Shown: positions 23,228-34,626, counted from the stretch's first letter. The stretch is DNA of 35,641 nucleotides from Microbispora sp. ZYX-F-249 (GCF_039649665.1 NZ_JBDJAW010000059.1:1-35641); one strand, 5' to 3'. Notes: generated by a model not told the origin, from the sequence alone. Translations and numbers: made by a program.

Positions 23228-23396
23228 TGTCGCGTCGCCTGCGCGTACCGCGTCGTCCGGCGTGGGTGACGGCGTGGGTGACACGGCGGTGCCGCAGCCC
23301 TCGCGGCCCCGGGCGCGGGGCCGGCCACGAGTGGTGGCCGCGGCCGTCGGCGTGATCTGTCGGCGTGATTCGTCGGAGGGCACCGGAGGCACAGGA
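23228..23396 (+). other. Structured leader of the importer operon with small tandem duplications
   Basis: About 195 bases separate the predicted start of transcription from the first ATG, with no gene. The leader holds a perfect 12-base tandem duplication (GGCGTGGGTGAC, 23259-23282) and a 13-base repeat (GTCGGCGTGAT plus two bases; copies at 23346 and 23359 and a partial at 23372). It also has two adjacent hairpins: CGGCCCCG/CGGGGCCG at 23304-23323 and GGCCAC/GTGGCC at 23323-23339. No known riboswitch is recognised; a chance origin in GC-rich DNA is possible. Confidence 0.4.
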
Positions 23397-24385
<989 letters not shown>

Positions 24386-24389
<4 letters not shown>

Positions 24390-25258
24390 CCGTCGACAGG
24401 ACCCGGGGCTACCGGGTGTTCCGGGCGGTCAACGCGGTCATCCTGACCGGCGTCGTGATCGTGACCCTCTACCCCTTCGTCAACATCGTCGCCCGGTCGC
24501 TCAGCGACGAGTTCGCCATCCGCGCCGGCAAGGTCAACCTCGTCCCGGTCGGGTTCACCTTCCGTACGTACGAGTTCGTGGCCGCCGACCCGACATTCTG
24601 GACGAACTACCGCAACACCGTGGTCTACACGGTCGTCGCCACGGCCATCGCGATGTTCATGACCACGTGCTACGCGTACGTGCTGTCGAAGAAGCACCTG
24701 AAGGGCCGCACGTTCCTTATCGGCATCGCGGTCTTCACGATGTTCTTCTCCGGCGGGCTCATCCCCAACTACATCCTGATCTCCAGCCTCGGGTTCAAGG
24801 ACAGCATCTGGGCCATCGTGCTGCCGAACGCGATCAGTGTGTTCAACCTCCTGGTGATGAAGGCGTTCTTCGAGGGCCTGCCGGCCGAGTTGGAGGAGGC
24901 CGCCGCGATCGACGGCATGAGCACGTACGGCGTCCTGCTGCGGATCGTGCTGCCGCTGTCGAAGGCGGTGCTCGCGACGATGGTGCTGTTCTACGCGGTG
25001 TCGTTCTGGAACTCGTGGTTCGCGGCCTTCCTCTATATGAGCCAGTCCGACCTGTTCCCGGTGACCGTCTACCTGCGCAACCTCATCGCGGGGGCCACCA
25101 CCGGCACGTCCGTCGGCGCCGACGCCACCGACATGACCGTGGCCACCAACATCAAGGCGGTGACGATGGTGCTCACCGTCATCCCGATCCTGGTGGTCTA
25201 CCCCTTCGTCCAGCGGTACTTCGTCAAGGGCGTCATGCTCGGCGCGGTCAAGGGATAG
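24386..25258 (+). CDS. ABC transporter permease, LplC/YtcP family
   Basis: This 290-aa inner-membrane protein is the second half of the permease pair. It has six predicted helices, a large first external loop (RSLSDEFAIRAGKVNLVPVG, typical of YtcP) and an EAA loop EEAAAIDGMSTYGVLLRIVLP near residues 171-191. GTG at 24386 overlaps the stop of the first permease; a GTG one codon earlier is equally possible. It ends 52 bases before the binding-protein gene. With its partner it forms the membrane channel for imported, probably glucuronic-acid-decorated, xylo-oligosaccharides; the substrate is inferred from the GH67 and GH39 neighbours. Confidence 0.92.
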
Positions 25259-25310
25259 CCGCCCTCGATCGTTGTCACCCCCCATCACCAGGGAAAGGAC
25301 CCCACTGTCC

Positions 25311-26981
25311 ATGTATGAGATCAACCGGCGCCAGGCCATGGTCGCCGTGGGAGCGTTTCTCGCGCTCGCCGCCTGCAGCACCGAGGGCGGCTCCGGCGGC
25401 TCCGGCGACGCGAAGAAGGGCGACGACTTCTCGGCGAACCGGGAAGGTGCGATGTCCGACTACGCCGTCGGCAAGCAGTTCAAGGCGGCGGCGCCCCTGT
25501 CGTTCAGCATCCTCTACAACAACCACCCGTTCTATCCGATCAAGAACGACTGGCTGTTCTGGTCGGAGCTGAGCAAGCGCACGAACGTGACGCTGCAGCC
25601 GAGCGTGGTGCCGCTGAGCGACTACGAGAACAAGCGCAGCCTGATGATCGGCGCGGGCGACGCGCCGATGATCATCCCGAAGACCTATCCGGGCCAGGAG
25701 ACCCCCTTCGTCGCCTCCGGAGCCGTCCTGCCTGTCAGCGACTACATCGACCTGATGCCGAACTTCAAGGAGAAGATCGCCAAGTGGAACCTGCAGCCCG
25801 ACCTTGACACGCTCCGGCAGTCCGACGGCCGCTTCTACGTGCTTCCCGGTCTCCACGAGGACTACTGGGTGGACTACACCCTGGCGATCCGCGCCGACGT
25901 CCTAGACAAGCTCAATCTGCAGGTCCCGCAGACCTGGGACGACGTGCACTCCGTGCTGAAGGCGATCAAGGAGGAGCACCCGGACTCCTACCCCTTCTCC
26001 GACCGGTGGGGGACCATCTCCACAACGGGCGGCGCGCTGATGAACTATCTCGGCACGGCCTACGGCGCGCCCTGGGGGTGGGGCTACACGAGCGGCGGTG
26101 TCATCTGGGACTCCACCGCGCAGAAGTTCGTCTACGCGGGCGCCATGGATCAGTTCAAGCAGGCGCTGCAGTTCCTCAACACGCTCGTGACGGAGAAACT
26201 GCTCGATCCGGAGAGCTTCACGCAGAAGGACGAGCAGGCCATCCAGAAGCTGGTGTCCGGCAATTCCTTCGCGATCAGCACCAATGCGCAGACGCTGGTC
26301 AACGAGTACCGTCCACCGCTCAAGAAGGCGGACCCGAAGGCCAGGCTGGTCAAGATTCCGGTGCCCATCGGCCCGCTCGGCCCGATCAAGGCGGGGTCCA
26401 ACACCACCCGCCTCGAGAACGGCATCATGATCTCCAAGAAGGCGCGGGACAGCAAGAACTTCGTCGCGATGATGCAGTTCATCGACTGGCTCTGGTACTC
26501 CGACGAGGGCCAGGTCTTCGCGAAGTGGGGTGTCGAAGGCACCACCTACACGAAGGATGCTGCCGGAAAATTCCAGCTGGCGAAGGACGTCGACTTCGTC
26601 GGGCTCAACCCCGGCGCGCCCAAGCACCTGCAGAAGGACTTCGGCTTCTCCAACGGCGTGTTCGCCTACGGCGGCAGCACCGAGCTACTCCAGTCGACCT
26701 TCTCCGAGGAGGAGATCGAGTTCCAGAAGACGATGAACGCCAGGAAGGCGCTGCCGGTGGCGCCTCCTCACCCGCTCTCCGACGAGGAGCGCGAGCAGGC
26801 CTCGCTGTGGGAGACCCCGCTCAAGGACCACGTGAGCCAGAACATGCTCAACTTCATCCTCGGCAAGCGGAGCTTCGACGAGTGGGACGCCTACGTCAAG
26901 GAGCTCGAGGCGAAGAACATGACCTCCTACATCAACCTCGTGAACGGCGCGTACGAGCGCTACAAGAAGGAACACGGCTGA
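25311..26981 (+). CDS. Lipoprotein oligosaccharide-binding protein of the importer (LplA/YtcQ-like)
   Basis: This 556-aa protein starts with a short signal peptide (MYEINRRQAMVAVGAF) and lipobox LAAC, so it is lipid-anchored at Cys outside the membrane. A Gly/Ser linker precedes a large family-1 binding fold, in which Trp- and Tyr-rich stretches such as GWGYTSGGVIWDS and IDWLWYSDEGQVFAKWG are likely sugar-stacking elements. Its length (over 500 aa) is characteristic of the LplA/YtcQ group and longer than simple maltose-type binding proteins. ATG at 25311 fits the signal peptide, with AAAGGA 11 bases upstream. It follows both permease genes and is followed by an mRNA hairpin. Confidence 0.92.
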   Translation: MYEINRRQAMVAVGAFLALAACSTEGGSGGSGDAKKGDDFSANREGAMSDYAVGKQFKAAAPLSFSILYNNHPFYPIKNDWLFWSELSKRTNVTLQPSVVPLSDYENKRSLMIGAGDAPMIIPKTYPGQETPFVASGAVLPVSDYIDLMPNFKEKIAKWNLQPDLDTLRQSDGRFYVLPGLHEDYWVDYTLAIRADVLDKLNLQVPQTWDDVHSVLKAIKEEHPDSYPFSDRWGTISTTGGALMNYLGTAYGAPWGWGYTSGGVIWDSTAQKFVYAGAMDQFKQALQFLNTLVTEKLLDPESFTQKDEQAIQKLVSGNSFAISTNAQTLVNEYRPPLKKADPKARLVKIPVPIGPLGPIKAGSNTTRLENGIMISKKARDSKNFVAMMQFIDWLWYSDEGQVFAKWGVEGTTYTKDAAGKFQLAKDVDFVGLNPGAPKHLQKDFGFSNGVFAYGGSTELLQSTFSEEEIEFQKTMNARKALPVAPPHPLSDEEREQASLWETPLKDHVSQNMLNFILGKRSFDEWDAYVKELEAKNMTSYINLVNGAYERYKKEHG

Positions 26982-26992
26982 CCGGCGTGGGC

Positions 26993-27015
26993 CGGCCGTG
27001 CCTGTCCCACGGCCG
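26993..27015 (+). other. Intercistronic hairpin after the binding-protein gene
   Basis: CGGCCGTG (26993-27000) and CACGGCCG (27008-27015) form a perfect eight-base-pair stem with a seven-base loop in the 67-base gap before GH39. Hairpins here often protect the upstream message or attenuate read-through, so that the binding protein is made in excess over downstream enzymes. Confidence 0.5.
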
Positions 27016-27048
27016 CCCCGCGTCCGCCGCGACGGTGAGCGAAGGACG

Positions 27049-28590
27049 ATGATGCACGACCCTGCCCCCGATGAACCCCGCACGAGCCGCTTTCCGGACG
27101 CCTGGCGGTTCTGCGTCGGCACCGGCCGCTTCGACCTGGCCCTGCGCCGGGACTACCAGGAGTCGCTGGCGCTGGTCCAGCGGGAGATCGGCTTCCGGCA
27201 CATCCGGGGGCACGGGCTGCTGAGCGACGGCGCCGGCGTCCACCGGCCGTACGTCCACGACGGCGTGCGGCACGTGCGGCACGCGTTCACCTACGTGGAC
27301 CAGGTGGTCGACGCCTATCTCGACCTCGGGATCGCGCCGTTCCTGGAGCTGGGCTTCATGCCCTCCGGGCTCGCGTCCGGCGAGCAGACCGTGTTCTGGT
27401 GGCGCGGCAACATCACCCCGCCCCGCGACTGGCGCGAGTGGGCCGCGCTGGTGCGGGCCACCGTGGCGCACCTGATCGGCAGGTACGGCCTGGAGCAGGT
27501 GCGCACCTGGCCGATCGAGGTGTGGAACGAGCCCAACCTCAAGGAGTTCTGGCTCGACGCCGACGAGGACGCCTACCACCGCCTGTACGAGGTGACCGCG
27601 AACACGATCAAGGACGTCGACGCCTCGCTGCAGGTGGGCGGGCCGGCCATCTCTCCCGGCTCGGACGAGTGGCTGGTGCGCTTCGCCGACTTCGTCGCCG
27701 CCCGGTCCCTGCCGATCGACTTCGTCAGCCGGCACGCCTACACCTCGGGTCCGGCCCGGCACGTGCCGTTCGGCGTGCACCAGACGCTGGCCCCGCCGTC
27801 GCGGCTGCTGGAGCAGTTCGCCACCCCCCGGCGTCAGCTCCGGGGGAGTGCGCTCGCGGACCTGCCCGTGCACATCACCGAGTTCAACTCCTCCTACCGG
27901 CCCGACAACCCGATCCACGACACGGCCTTCCACGCGGCGTACCTCGCTCCGGTGCTGGCCGCCGGCGGAGACCTGGCCGACTCCTTCTCCTACTGGACCT
28001 TCTGCGACGTGTTCGAGGAGGTGGGCGTGCCGGCCTCGCTGTTCCACGGCGGGTTCGGCCTGCTGACCCACCGCCAGATCAAGAAACCGGCCTACCACCT
28101 GTACGCGTTCATGGCGCGGATGGGCGAGGAGCTCCTGGCACGCGGCGAGGACCACCTGGTCACGAGGGACGGCGACGGCCGGGTCACCGTGCTGGCGTGG
28201 GCACCGGTGGACGTCGCCGGCGGCCCGCCGGTCGACGGGCACACCGTGCGGCTGTCGGTGCCGGTCGCCTCCCCGTCCGGCGCGGCCTTCCTGCTGCGCT
28301 CGTCGGTGAGCGAGGAGAAGGGCAACGCCCGGCGGGCGTGGTGCGAGATGGGCCGCCCGGCGTCCCCCACCGGCAGGCAGCTCGACCTGCTGCGGGAGGC
28401 CGCGGAGCCGGTCCGCGGCCATCGCCGCCTGCCGATCGAGGAGGGGCACGTCCGCCTGGACATCACCCTCGGCCGTCACGAGGTCACCCTGCTGGAGATC
28501 ACGCCCGTGGTGGACGAGACCCCGCCGTGGGAGGACGGGCAGGACGAGCGCCGCCTGCTCGGCCTGGACGACCGGGGAGACGCCCGATGA
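27049..28590 (+). CDS. xynB: Beta-xylosidase, glycoside hydrolase family 39
   Basis: This 513-aa protein has a TIM barrel with the acid/base at Glu161 (VWNEPNLKEFW) and the nucleophile at Glu278 (HITEFNSS). These positions are almost the same as in the characterised Thermoanaerobacterium enzyme (160 and 277). A small beta-sandwich follows from about residue 360. Without a signal peptide it acts in the cytoplasm, trimming xylose from the non-reducing end of imported xylo-oligosaccharides. Two adjacent ATG codons (27049 and 27052) follow AAGGA and either may be used. Its stop overlaps the DUF624 start (ATGA). A related family member could be an alpha-iduronidase, but the xylan context argues for xylosidase. 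Confidence 0.92.
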   Translation: MMHDPAPDEPRTSRFPDAWRFCVGTGRFDLALRRDYQESLALVQREIGFRHIRGHGLLSDGAGVHRPYVHDGVRHVRHAFTYVDQVVDAYLDLGIAPFLELGFMPSGLASGEQTVFWWRGNITPPRDWREWAALVRATVAHLIGRYGLEQVRTWPIEVWNEPNLKEFWLDADEDAYHRLYEVTANTIKDVDASLQVGGPAISPGSDEWLVRFADFVAARSLPIDFVSRHAYTSGPARHVPFGVHQTLAPPSRLLEQFATPRRQLRGSALADLPVHITEFNSSYRPDNPIHDTAFHAAYLAPVLAAGGDLADSFSYWTFCDVFEEVGVPASLFHGGFGLLTHRQIKKPAYHLYAFMARMGEELLARGEDHLVTRDGDGRVTVLAWAPVDVAGGPPVDGHTVRLSVPVASPSGAAFLLRSSVSEEKGNARRAWCEMGRPASPTGRQLDLLREAAEPVRGHRRLPIEEGHVRLDITLGRHEVTLLEITPVVDETPPWEDGQDERRLLGLDDRGDAR

Positions 28591-29306
28591 CCGAGACGAC
28601 GATCCGGCGGTTCGGCCAGGGACCGCTGTCGCGCGTCTCCGCGCTGGTCTACACCCTGCTGGTGGTCGAGCTCCTGCTGCTGGCCACCACCCTGCCCGGC
28701 CTGATCGGGCTCGTCCTGCTCGGCCGCGACGCCGCCAACGTCCCGCTGGCCGCGGTGTGCGCGCTCCCGGCCGGCCCGGCGCTGTCCGCCGCGCTGTACG
28801 CGGTGCACCGCCGCAGGCTGGACCTGACCGACCTGCACCCGGCGTCCGCGTTCCGGCGCGGCTACCGGATGAACGTCCGCGGGGTGCTGAAGCTCTATGT
28901 CCCGTGGCTGGCGGGGCTGACCGTCCTCGCATCGACGCTCGCGAACTTCGGCGCGGCCGGCGTCCCGGGCTGGTGGGCGACCCTGCTGGTCGTCGTCGCG
29001 CTCGCGGCGGCCCTATGGGGGGCCAACGCGCTGGTGATCACATCGCTGTTCGCGTTCCGGGCGAGGGACGTCGCCCGCCTGGCCGCCTACTTCCTGTTCT
29101 CCGCGCCCCGCGTCGCGCTCGGCAACGCCTGCCTCCTGGTCGTCGCGGGCGGCGTCACGCTGGTCGCCACCGAGGCCGCGCTGACGCTGCTGGGCTCGGT
29201 GTTCGCGTCGGCGCTGCTGCTGAACAGCCGGCCGTTGATCGCCGAGGTCACGGAGAAGTTCACCGTGCAGGGCGACTCCCCGGAGGGGCCTCGTGACGAT
29301 TCCTGA
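28587..29306 (+). CDS. DUF624 (YesL-like) membrane protein
   Basis: This 239-aa protein has about five membrane helices, the first at residues 15-45 (SALVYTLLVVELLLLATTLPG) and the last near 190-215. It has the family's central FRRGYRMNVRG motif after a short cytoplasmic helix. DUF624/YesL proteins have no proven function but are consistently encoded beside LplABC-type importers and plant-polysaccharide hydrolases, suggesting a role in assembly or operation of those importers (inference). It overlaps GH39 by 4 bases and GH67 by 14 bases, so all three are translationally coupled. Confidence 0.88.
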   Translation: MTETTIRRFGQGPLSRVSALVYTLLVVELLLLATTLPGLIGLVLLGRDAANVPLAAVCALPAGPALSAALYAVHRRRLDLTDLHPASAFRRGYRMNVRGVLKLYVPWLAGLTVLASTLANFGAAGVPGWWATLLVVVALAAALWGANALVITSLFAFRARDVARLAAYFLFSAPRVALGNACLLVVAGGVTLVATEAALTLLGSVFASALLLNSRPLIAEVTEKFTVQGDSPEGPRDDS

Positions 29307-31317
29307 TTCCGTCCACCCCGCGTGGCTGCCGCCCGAGGCGTTCCGGGCCGTCGGCTCCCGCCGCACACTCGTGCTCGGCGACGGGCTCCTCGCCGAGACC
29401 GTGCACGACGAGGTGGCGCGGGCATGCGCGCGGTACGGCGGACGCGTGCGCCGCGCCGAGGACGGGCCGTACGACCTCGTGCTCGCGCTCATGGCGGCGC
29501 AGCCGCTGCCGGAGGCGGCGGCCGCGGTCCACCCCGACGCGGAGATCGGCGACGAGGGGTACGTGCTCGCCCGCCGGGACGGCGTCACCGTGGTGCTCGC
29601 CGACGGGACCGCCGGGCTGCTCTACGGCCTGTTCCACGTCGTGCGGCTCGGCGAGCGGGCGTTCGCCGGCGAGCGGCCCGCCGAGCACCACCGGCCGGCG
29701 ACGCGGCGGCGCATGCTCGATCACTGGGACAACGTCGACGTGCACCCCGTGATGGGCCAGGTCGAGCGCGGCTACGCGGGCGGGTCGATCTTCTGGCGCG
29801 ACGGCGCCCCGCGCGGCGACCTGGCCCGGGTGCGGGCCTACGCGCGGCTGCTGGCCGCGTGCGGCGTGAACGCGATCTCCGTGAACAACGTCAACGTGCA
29901 CGCCACCGAGGCCCGCCTGCTGACCGACCGGCTCGGTGACGTCGCCGCGATCGCGGACGTGCTCCGGCCGTACGGGATCAGGGTCCACCTGTCGGTGAGC
30001 TTCGCCTCGCCCGTCGTCCTCGGCGGGCTGCCGACCGCCGACCCGCTGGACGAGGACGTGCGCACGTGGTGGACGGGGGTCACCGAGCGGGTCTATGAGG
30101 CGATTCCCGACTTCGGCGGATACGTGGTGAAGGCCGACTCGGAGGGACAGCCCGGCCCGTTCGCGTACGGGCGCGACCACGCCGACGGCGCGAACCTGCT
30201 GGCCGAGGCGCTGGCGCCGTACGACGGGGTCGTGCACTGGCGGGCCTTCGTCTACAACCACCGCCAGGACTGGCGCGACCGGTCCACCGACCGGGCCCGC
30301 GCCGCGTACGACCACTTCGCCCCGCTCGACGGGCGGTTCCGCGGCAACGTGGTCCTGCAGGTGAAGCACGGCCCGATCGACTTCCAGCCGCGCGAGCCGG
30401 TGTCGCCGGTGATCGCGGCCATGCCCGCCACCCGCCTCGCCGTGGAACTCCAGGTGACGCAGGAGTACACCGGCCAGCAGCGGCACGTCTGCTACCTCGC
30501 CCCCATGTGGCGGGAGGTGCTCGGCTTCCGCCCCTGGGGCCCCGAAGGGGCCGCCGTGGCGGACGTCGTCGGCGGCGGCGACCTCGTGGGGGTCTCCAAC
30601 GTGGGGGACGACCCCTACTGGACCGGCCACCCGCTCGCCCAGGCCAACCTGTACGCCTTCGGACGGCTCGCCTGGGAGCCGCGGCTGGACCCGGCGGCGA
30701 TCCTCGACGAGTGGATCGACCTCACCTTCGCGCCCGTGGCGAGCGTGGAGGCCGAGCGGTCGCGGCAGGTGCTGCACGCGGTCATGGACGACTCCTGGCG
30801 CACCTACGAGCGGTACACCGCGCCGCTCGGCGTCGGGTTCATGGTCCGCCCCGGCCACCACTACGGGCCCGACGTGGACGGATACGAGTACACCCCCTGG
30901 GGCACCTACCACTTCGCCGACCGGGACGGCGTCGGCGTGGACCGCACCCGCGCCACCGGCACCGGCTTCACCGGCCAGTACCCGCCGCCGTGGTCGGAGG
31001 TGTACGAGGCGCTCGCCGACTGCCCCGACGAACTGCTGCTTTTCTTCCACCACGTCCCGTACGGGCACGTGCTGCGGAGCGGCTCGACCGTGATCCAGCA
31101 CATCTACGACACCCACTTCGCGGGCGCCGAGCAGGCGGCCGAGGCCAGGAAGCGCTGGGAGGAGGCCGCCGAACTGTTCGACCCGGCACTGCACGCCCGG
31201 GTGAAGGATCTGCTCGACGAGCAGGTCCGCTGCGCGGAGGAGTGGCGCGACCAGGTCAACGCCTACTTCTTCCGCAAGTCGGGCGTCCCCGACGCGCACG
31301 GGCGGCGGATCCCATGA
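29293..31317 (+). CDS. aguA: Alpha-glucuronidase, glycoside hydrolase family 67
   Basis: This 674-aa protein has the GH67 plan: an N-terminal beta-sandwich (to about 130), a TIM barrel and a C-terminal helical domain. The acid Glu284 (VKADSEGQPGP) and the base pair Asp363 (KHGPIDFQ) and Glu391 (VTQEYTG) match Glu285, Asp364 and Glu392 of the Geobacillus enzyme. It removes 4-O-methylglucuronic acid from the terminal xylose of aldouronic acids, a step that must precede or alternate with GH39. There is no signal peptide, so it works on imported oligosaccharides. GTG at 29293 follows GGAGGGG by four bases and lies inside the DUF624 gene. Its stop overlaps the SGNH esterase start. Confidence 0.95.
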   Translation: MTIPDSVHPAWLPPEAFRAVGSRRTLVLGDGLLAETVHDEVARACARYGGRVRRAEDGPYDLVLALMAAQPLPEAAAAVHPDAEIGDEGYVLARRDGVTVVLADGTAGLLYGLFHVVRLGERAFAGERPAEHHRPATRRRMLDHWDNVDVHPVMGQVERGYAGGSIFWRDGAPRGDLARVRAYARLLAACGVNAISVNNVNVHATEARLLTDRLGDVAAIADVLRPYGIRVHLSVSFASPVVLGGLPTADPLDEDVRTWWTGVTERVYEAIPDFGGYVVKADSEGQPGPFAYGRDHADGANLLAEALAPYDGVVHWRAFVYNHRQDWRDRSTDRARAAYDHFAPLDGRFRGNVVLQVKHGPIDFQPREPVSPVIAAMPATRLAVELQVTQEYTGQQRHVCYLAPMWREVLGFRPWGPEGAAVADVVGGGDLVGVSNVGDDPYWTGHPLAQANLYAFGRLAWEPRLDPAAILDEWIDLTFAPVASVEAERSRQVLHAVMDDSWRTYERYTAPLGVGFMVRPGHHYGPDVDGYEYTPWGTYHFADRDGVGVDRTRATGTGFTGQYPPPWSEVYEALADCPDELLLFFHHVPYGHVLRSGSTVIQHIYDTHFAGAEQAAEARKRWEEAAELFDPALHARVKDLLDEQVRCAEEWRDQVNAYFFRKSGVPDAHGRRIP

Positions 31318-32576
31318 CGCGGCCCCCATGGATGCCGCAGGCGGCGGCGGTCCCGAGCGCCGACGGGCACTGGGTCCCCACCTGGACGGCGATGCCGCAG
31401 GCCGCCGAGCCGGACAACATGCCGCCCGCGCCGTTCACCCGGGACGACGTGGTCCTGTCCGACGCCACCCTGCGGCAGACGATCCGGGTGTCCACGGGCG
31501 GGGAGCGGATCCGGCTGCGCGTGTCGAACGCGTTCGGCGGGGCGGCGCTGCCCGTCACGAGGGTCAGCGTCGCGCTGCCGGCCGGCGGGCGGGCCGGGGT
31601 GAGCGCGATCCGGCCCGGCACCGCGCGACCGGTGACCTTCCACGGCCGGCCGTCGGTGACGATCCCGGCCGGCGCGCAGGCGGTCTCCGATCCGCTGGAC
31701 GCCGGGGTCGCGCCCCGGTCCAACCTGACCGTGACCGTCCACCTCGCGGACGGACAGCGCGCGGCGGGCACCACCGCGCATCCGGGCTCGCGGACCACCT
31801 CGTACCTCGTGGCGGGCGACCACGCCGACGCCGCGGACCTGCCCGGCGCGACCCCCGTCGACCACTGGTACCTGCTGAGCGCCCTGGAGGTGTGGGCCGC
31901 ACCGTCGGCCGCGGCGGTGGCGGTGGTGGGCGACTCGCTCAGCGACGGCCGGGGCTCGACCACCAACGGCAACGACCGCTGGCCCGACCGGCTGGCCGAC
32001 CGCCTGCAGTCGCTGCCCGGCACGTGTGGTGTGGCCGTCGTCAACCAGGCGGCCGGCGGCAACCGGGTGCTGCACGACGGCCTGGGTCCCAACGCGCTGG
32101 CCCGGCTGGACCGCGACGTGCTCGCGCACAGCGGGGTGGCGTGGCTGATCCTGTTCGAAGGAGTGAACGACATCGGCACGGCCGAGGCGACCGAGGCTGC
32201 GCAGAAGCAGGTGGCCGACGAGCTGATCTTCGCCTACGACCAGATCGTCACGCGGGCGCACGCCCGGGGCATCCGGGTGTACGGCGCGACGCTGACGCCG
32301 TTCGGCGGCAACACGCCCTACGACGACCCGGGGGGCTGCCGTGAGGCGGCCCGGCAGGCGGTCAACCAGTGGATCCGCACCGGCGGCCGGTTCGACGCCG
32401 TCGTCGACTTCGACCGCGCCGCCCGCGATCCGGCCGACCCCCGGCGGCTGCGCGCGGCCTACGACGTGGGCGACCACCTGCACCTGAACCCGGCGGGATA
32501 CCAGGCGCTCGCCGACGCCGTGCCCGTCGGGCTGTTCCTGCCCGAGCCGCTGCCCCCGGGCTTCCGGTTCGGCTGA
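31314..32576 (+). CDS. SGNH/GDSL hydrolase, probable intracellular carbohydrate acetyl esterase
   Basis: This 420-aa protein has an N-terminal beta domain (to about 190) and an SGNH hydrolase domain. The domain contains VVGDSLSDG with nucleophile Ser208, an oxyanion Asn/Gly block (NQAAGGNRVL), GVNDIG, and the catalytic DHLH with Asp387 and His390. There is no signal peptide, unlike many actinomycete relatives of this architecture. Being the last gene of the coupled GH39-DUF624-GH67 series (ATGA overlap), it most likely removes acetyl groups from imported xylo-oligosaccharides so that the glycosidases can proceed (inference). A few bases later the operon ends at a small hairpin. Confidence 0.87.
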   Translation: MTRPPWMPQAAAVPSADGHWVPTWTAMPQAAEPDNMPPAPFTRDDVVLSDATLRQTIRVSTGGERIRLRVSNAFGGAALPVTRVSVALPAGGRAGVSAIRPGTARPVTFHGRPSVTIPAGAQAVSDPLDAGVAPRSNLTVTVHLADGQRAAGTTAHPGSRTTSYLVAGDHADAADLPGATPVDHWYLLSALEVWAAPSAAAVAVVGDSLSDGRGSTTNGNDRWPDRLADRLQSLPGTCGVAVVNQAAGGNRVLHDGLGPNALARLDRDVLAHSGVAWLILFEGVNDIGTAEATEAAQKQVADELIFAYDQIVTRAHARGIRVYGATLTPFGGNTPYDDPGGCREAARQAVNQWIRTGGRFDAVVDFDRAARDPADPRRLRAAYDVGDHLHLNPAGYQALADAVPVGLFLPEPLPPGFRFG

Positions 32577-32583
32577 CTCCGGC

Positions 32584-32596
32584 GGAGGGGGCCTCC
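32584..32596. terminator. Short hairpin between SGNH esterase and marR
   Basis: GGAGG (32584-32588) pairs with CCTCC (32592-32596) around three bases in the 30-base gap between two convergent stops. It is small but GC-rich and well placed to end both transcripts. Confidence 0.4.
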
Positions 32597-32606
32597 CCGC
32601 GGGTGT

Positions 32607-33059
32607 TCAGTCGTCGGGCCGCAGGGCCCGGGCGCAGACGGTGAGGCCGTCTCTGAGGGTCTCGCCCGTCGCGTCGTCGACCTTCTCGAGCATGACCGCC
32701 TCGATGTCGTCGAGGGAACTGTCGCAGCGCCGGAGCACGGACGTCCCCTCGGCGGTGAGGCGGGCGCACAACATCCGGCCGCCGTCCGGGTGCGGGTCAC
32801 GGCGGATCAGGCCACGCCGTTCCAGGTCGCGGATGACGAGGTTCATCGCCTGCGGCGTGACGAACGCGATGCGGGCCAGCTCCGCCGACGACAGGCCGTC
32901 GCGCGTGCGGAGTTCGCTGAGCGCCATGTACTCCGTCGTGGTGACTCCGTGCCGGGCGAGCGCGTCGTCCAGACGGGCGCGGATGCGGCGCTCCAGGCGG
33001 AACACGAGATAGCTCAGGCGTGGCGCGGGGGCGGCGCGACGGGAGCGGCGGGCGGTCAC
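32607..33059 (-). CDS. MarR family transcriptional regulator
   Basis: This 150-aa protein has the MarR winged helix. Dimer helices (RLSYLVFRLERRIRARLDDAL) are followed by TTTEYMALSELRTRDGLS, the recognition region ELARIAFVTPQAMNLVIRDLERRGLI and the wing RRDPHPDGGRM. Helices at the end complete the dimer. GTG at 33059 is chosen. The frame stays open to a TTG at 33128, but that would put the palindromic operator inside the coding region, and the added residues are unlike the family. No strong ribosome site is seen. It is divergent from the CE1-CBM2 esterase gene and probably represses itself; control of the esterase is possible but unproven. Confidence 0.87.
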   Translation of the reverse strand: MTARRSRRAAPAPRLSYLVFRLERRIRARLDDALARHGVTTTEYMALSELRTRDGLSSAELARIAFVTPQAMNLVIRDLERRGLIRRDPHPDGGRMLCARLTAEGTSVLRRCDSSLDDIEAVMLEKVDDATGETLRDGLTVCARALRPDD

Positions 33060-33107
33060 CGGACGACCATACCGTGCGATCGCCCGGATGTAAGTTTCGC
33101 GCTTTGG

Positions 33108-33136
33108 TATCAAGTCACTTGATAGCAAGTACCTTG
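33108..33136. promoter_or_regulatory. Tandem MarR-type operators
   Basis: TATCAAGTCACTTGATA (33108-33124) is a perfect palindrome with seven-base arms around three bases. Directly next to it, CAAGTACCTTG (33126-33136) is a second perfect palindrome with the same CAAG-n3-CTTG core. They lie 49-77 bases upstream of marR in an unusually AT-rich stretch, as expected for sites bound by two MarR dimers. Confidence 0.75.
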
Positions 33137-33185
33137 ATTAGCAGTAAAAATGCGAATTTGATCACCGGGCCCTTCACCCGGCTTC

Positions 33186-33215
33186 TTGACCACCGGTCGC
33201 GCCTACTCCTATACC
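33186..33215 (+). promoter_or_regulatory. Probable promoter of the CE1-CBM2 esterase
   Basis: TTGACC (33186-33191) and TATACC (33210-33215) are separated by 18 bases. Transcription would begin near 33222, about 30 bases before the ATG. The -35 box is 49 bases from the nearer MarR palindrome, so direct blocking by MarR is not obvious. Confidence 0.5.
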
Positions 33216-33252
33216 GGCTGGCGTCGGTATTCCGAATAACGAGGAGGAGCGG

Positions 33253-34626
<1,374 letters not shown>

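Noticed and set aside
23260..23396. Longer first permease starting at 23262
   Set aside because: The extra 45 residues come from tandem duplications and lack a ribosome site, whereas ATG at 23397 has GGAGG at the right distance.
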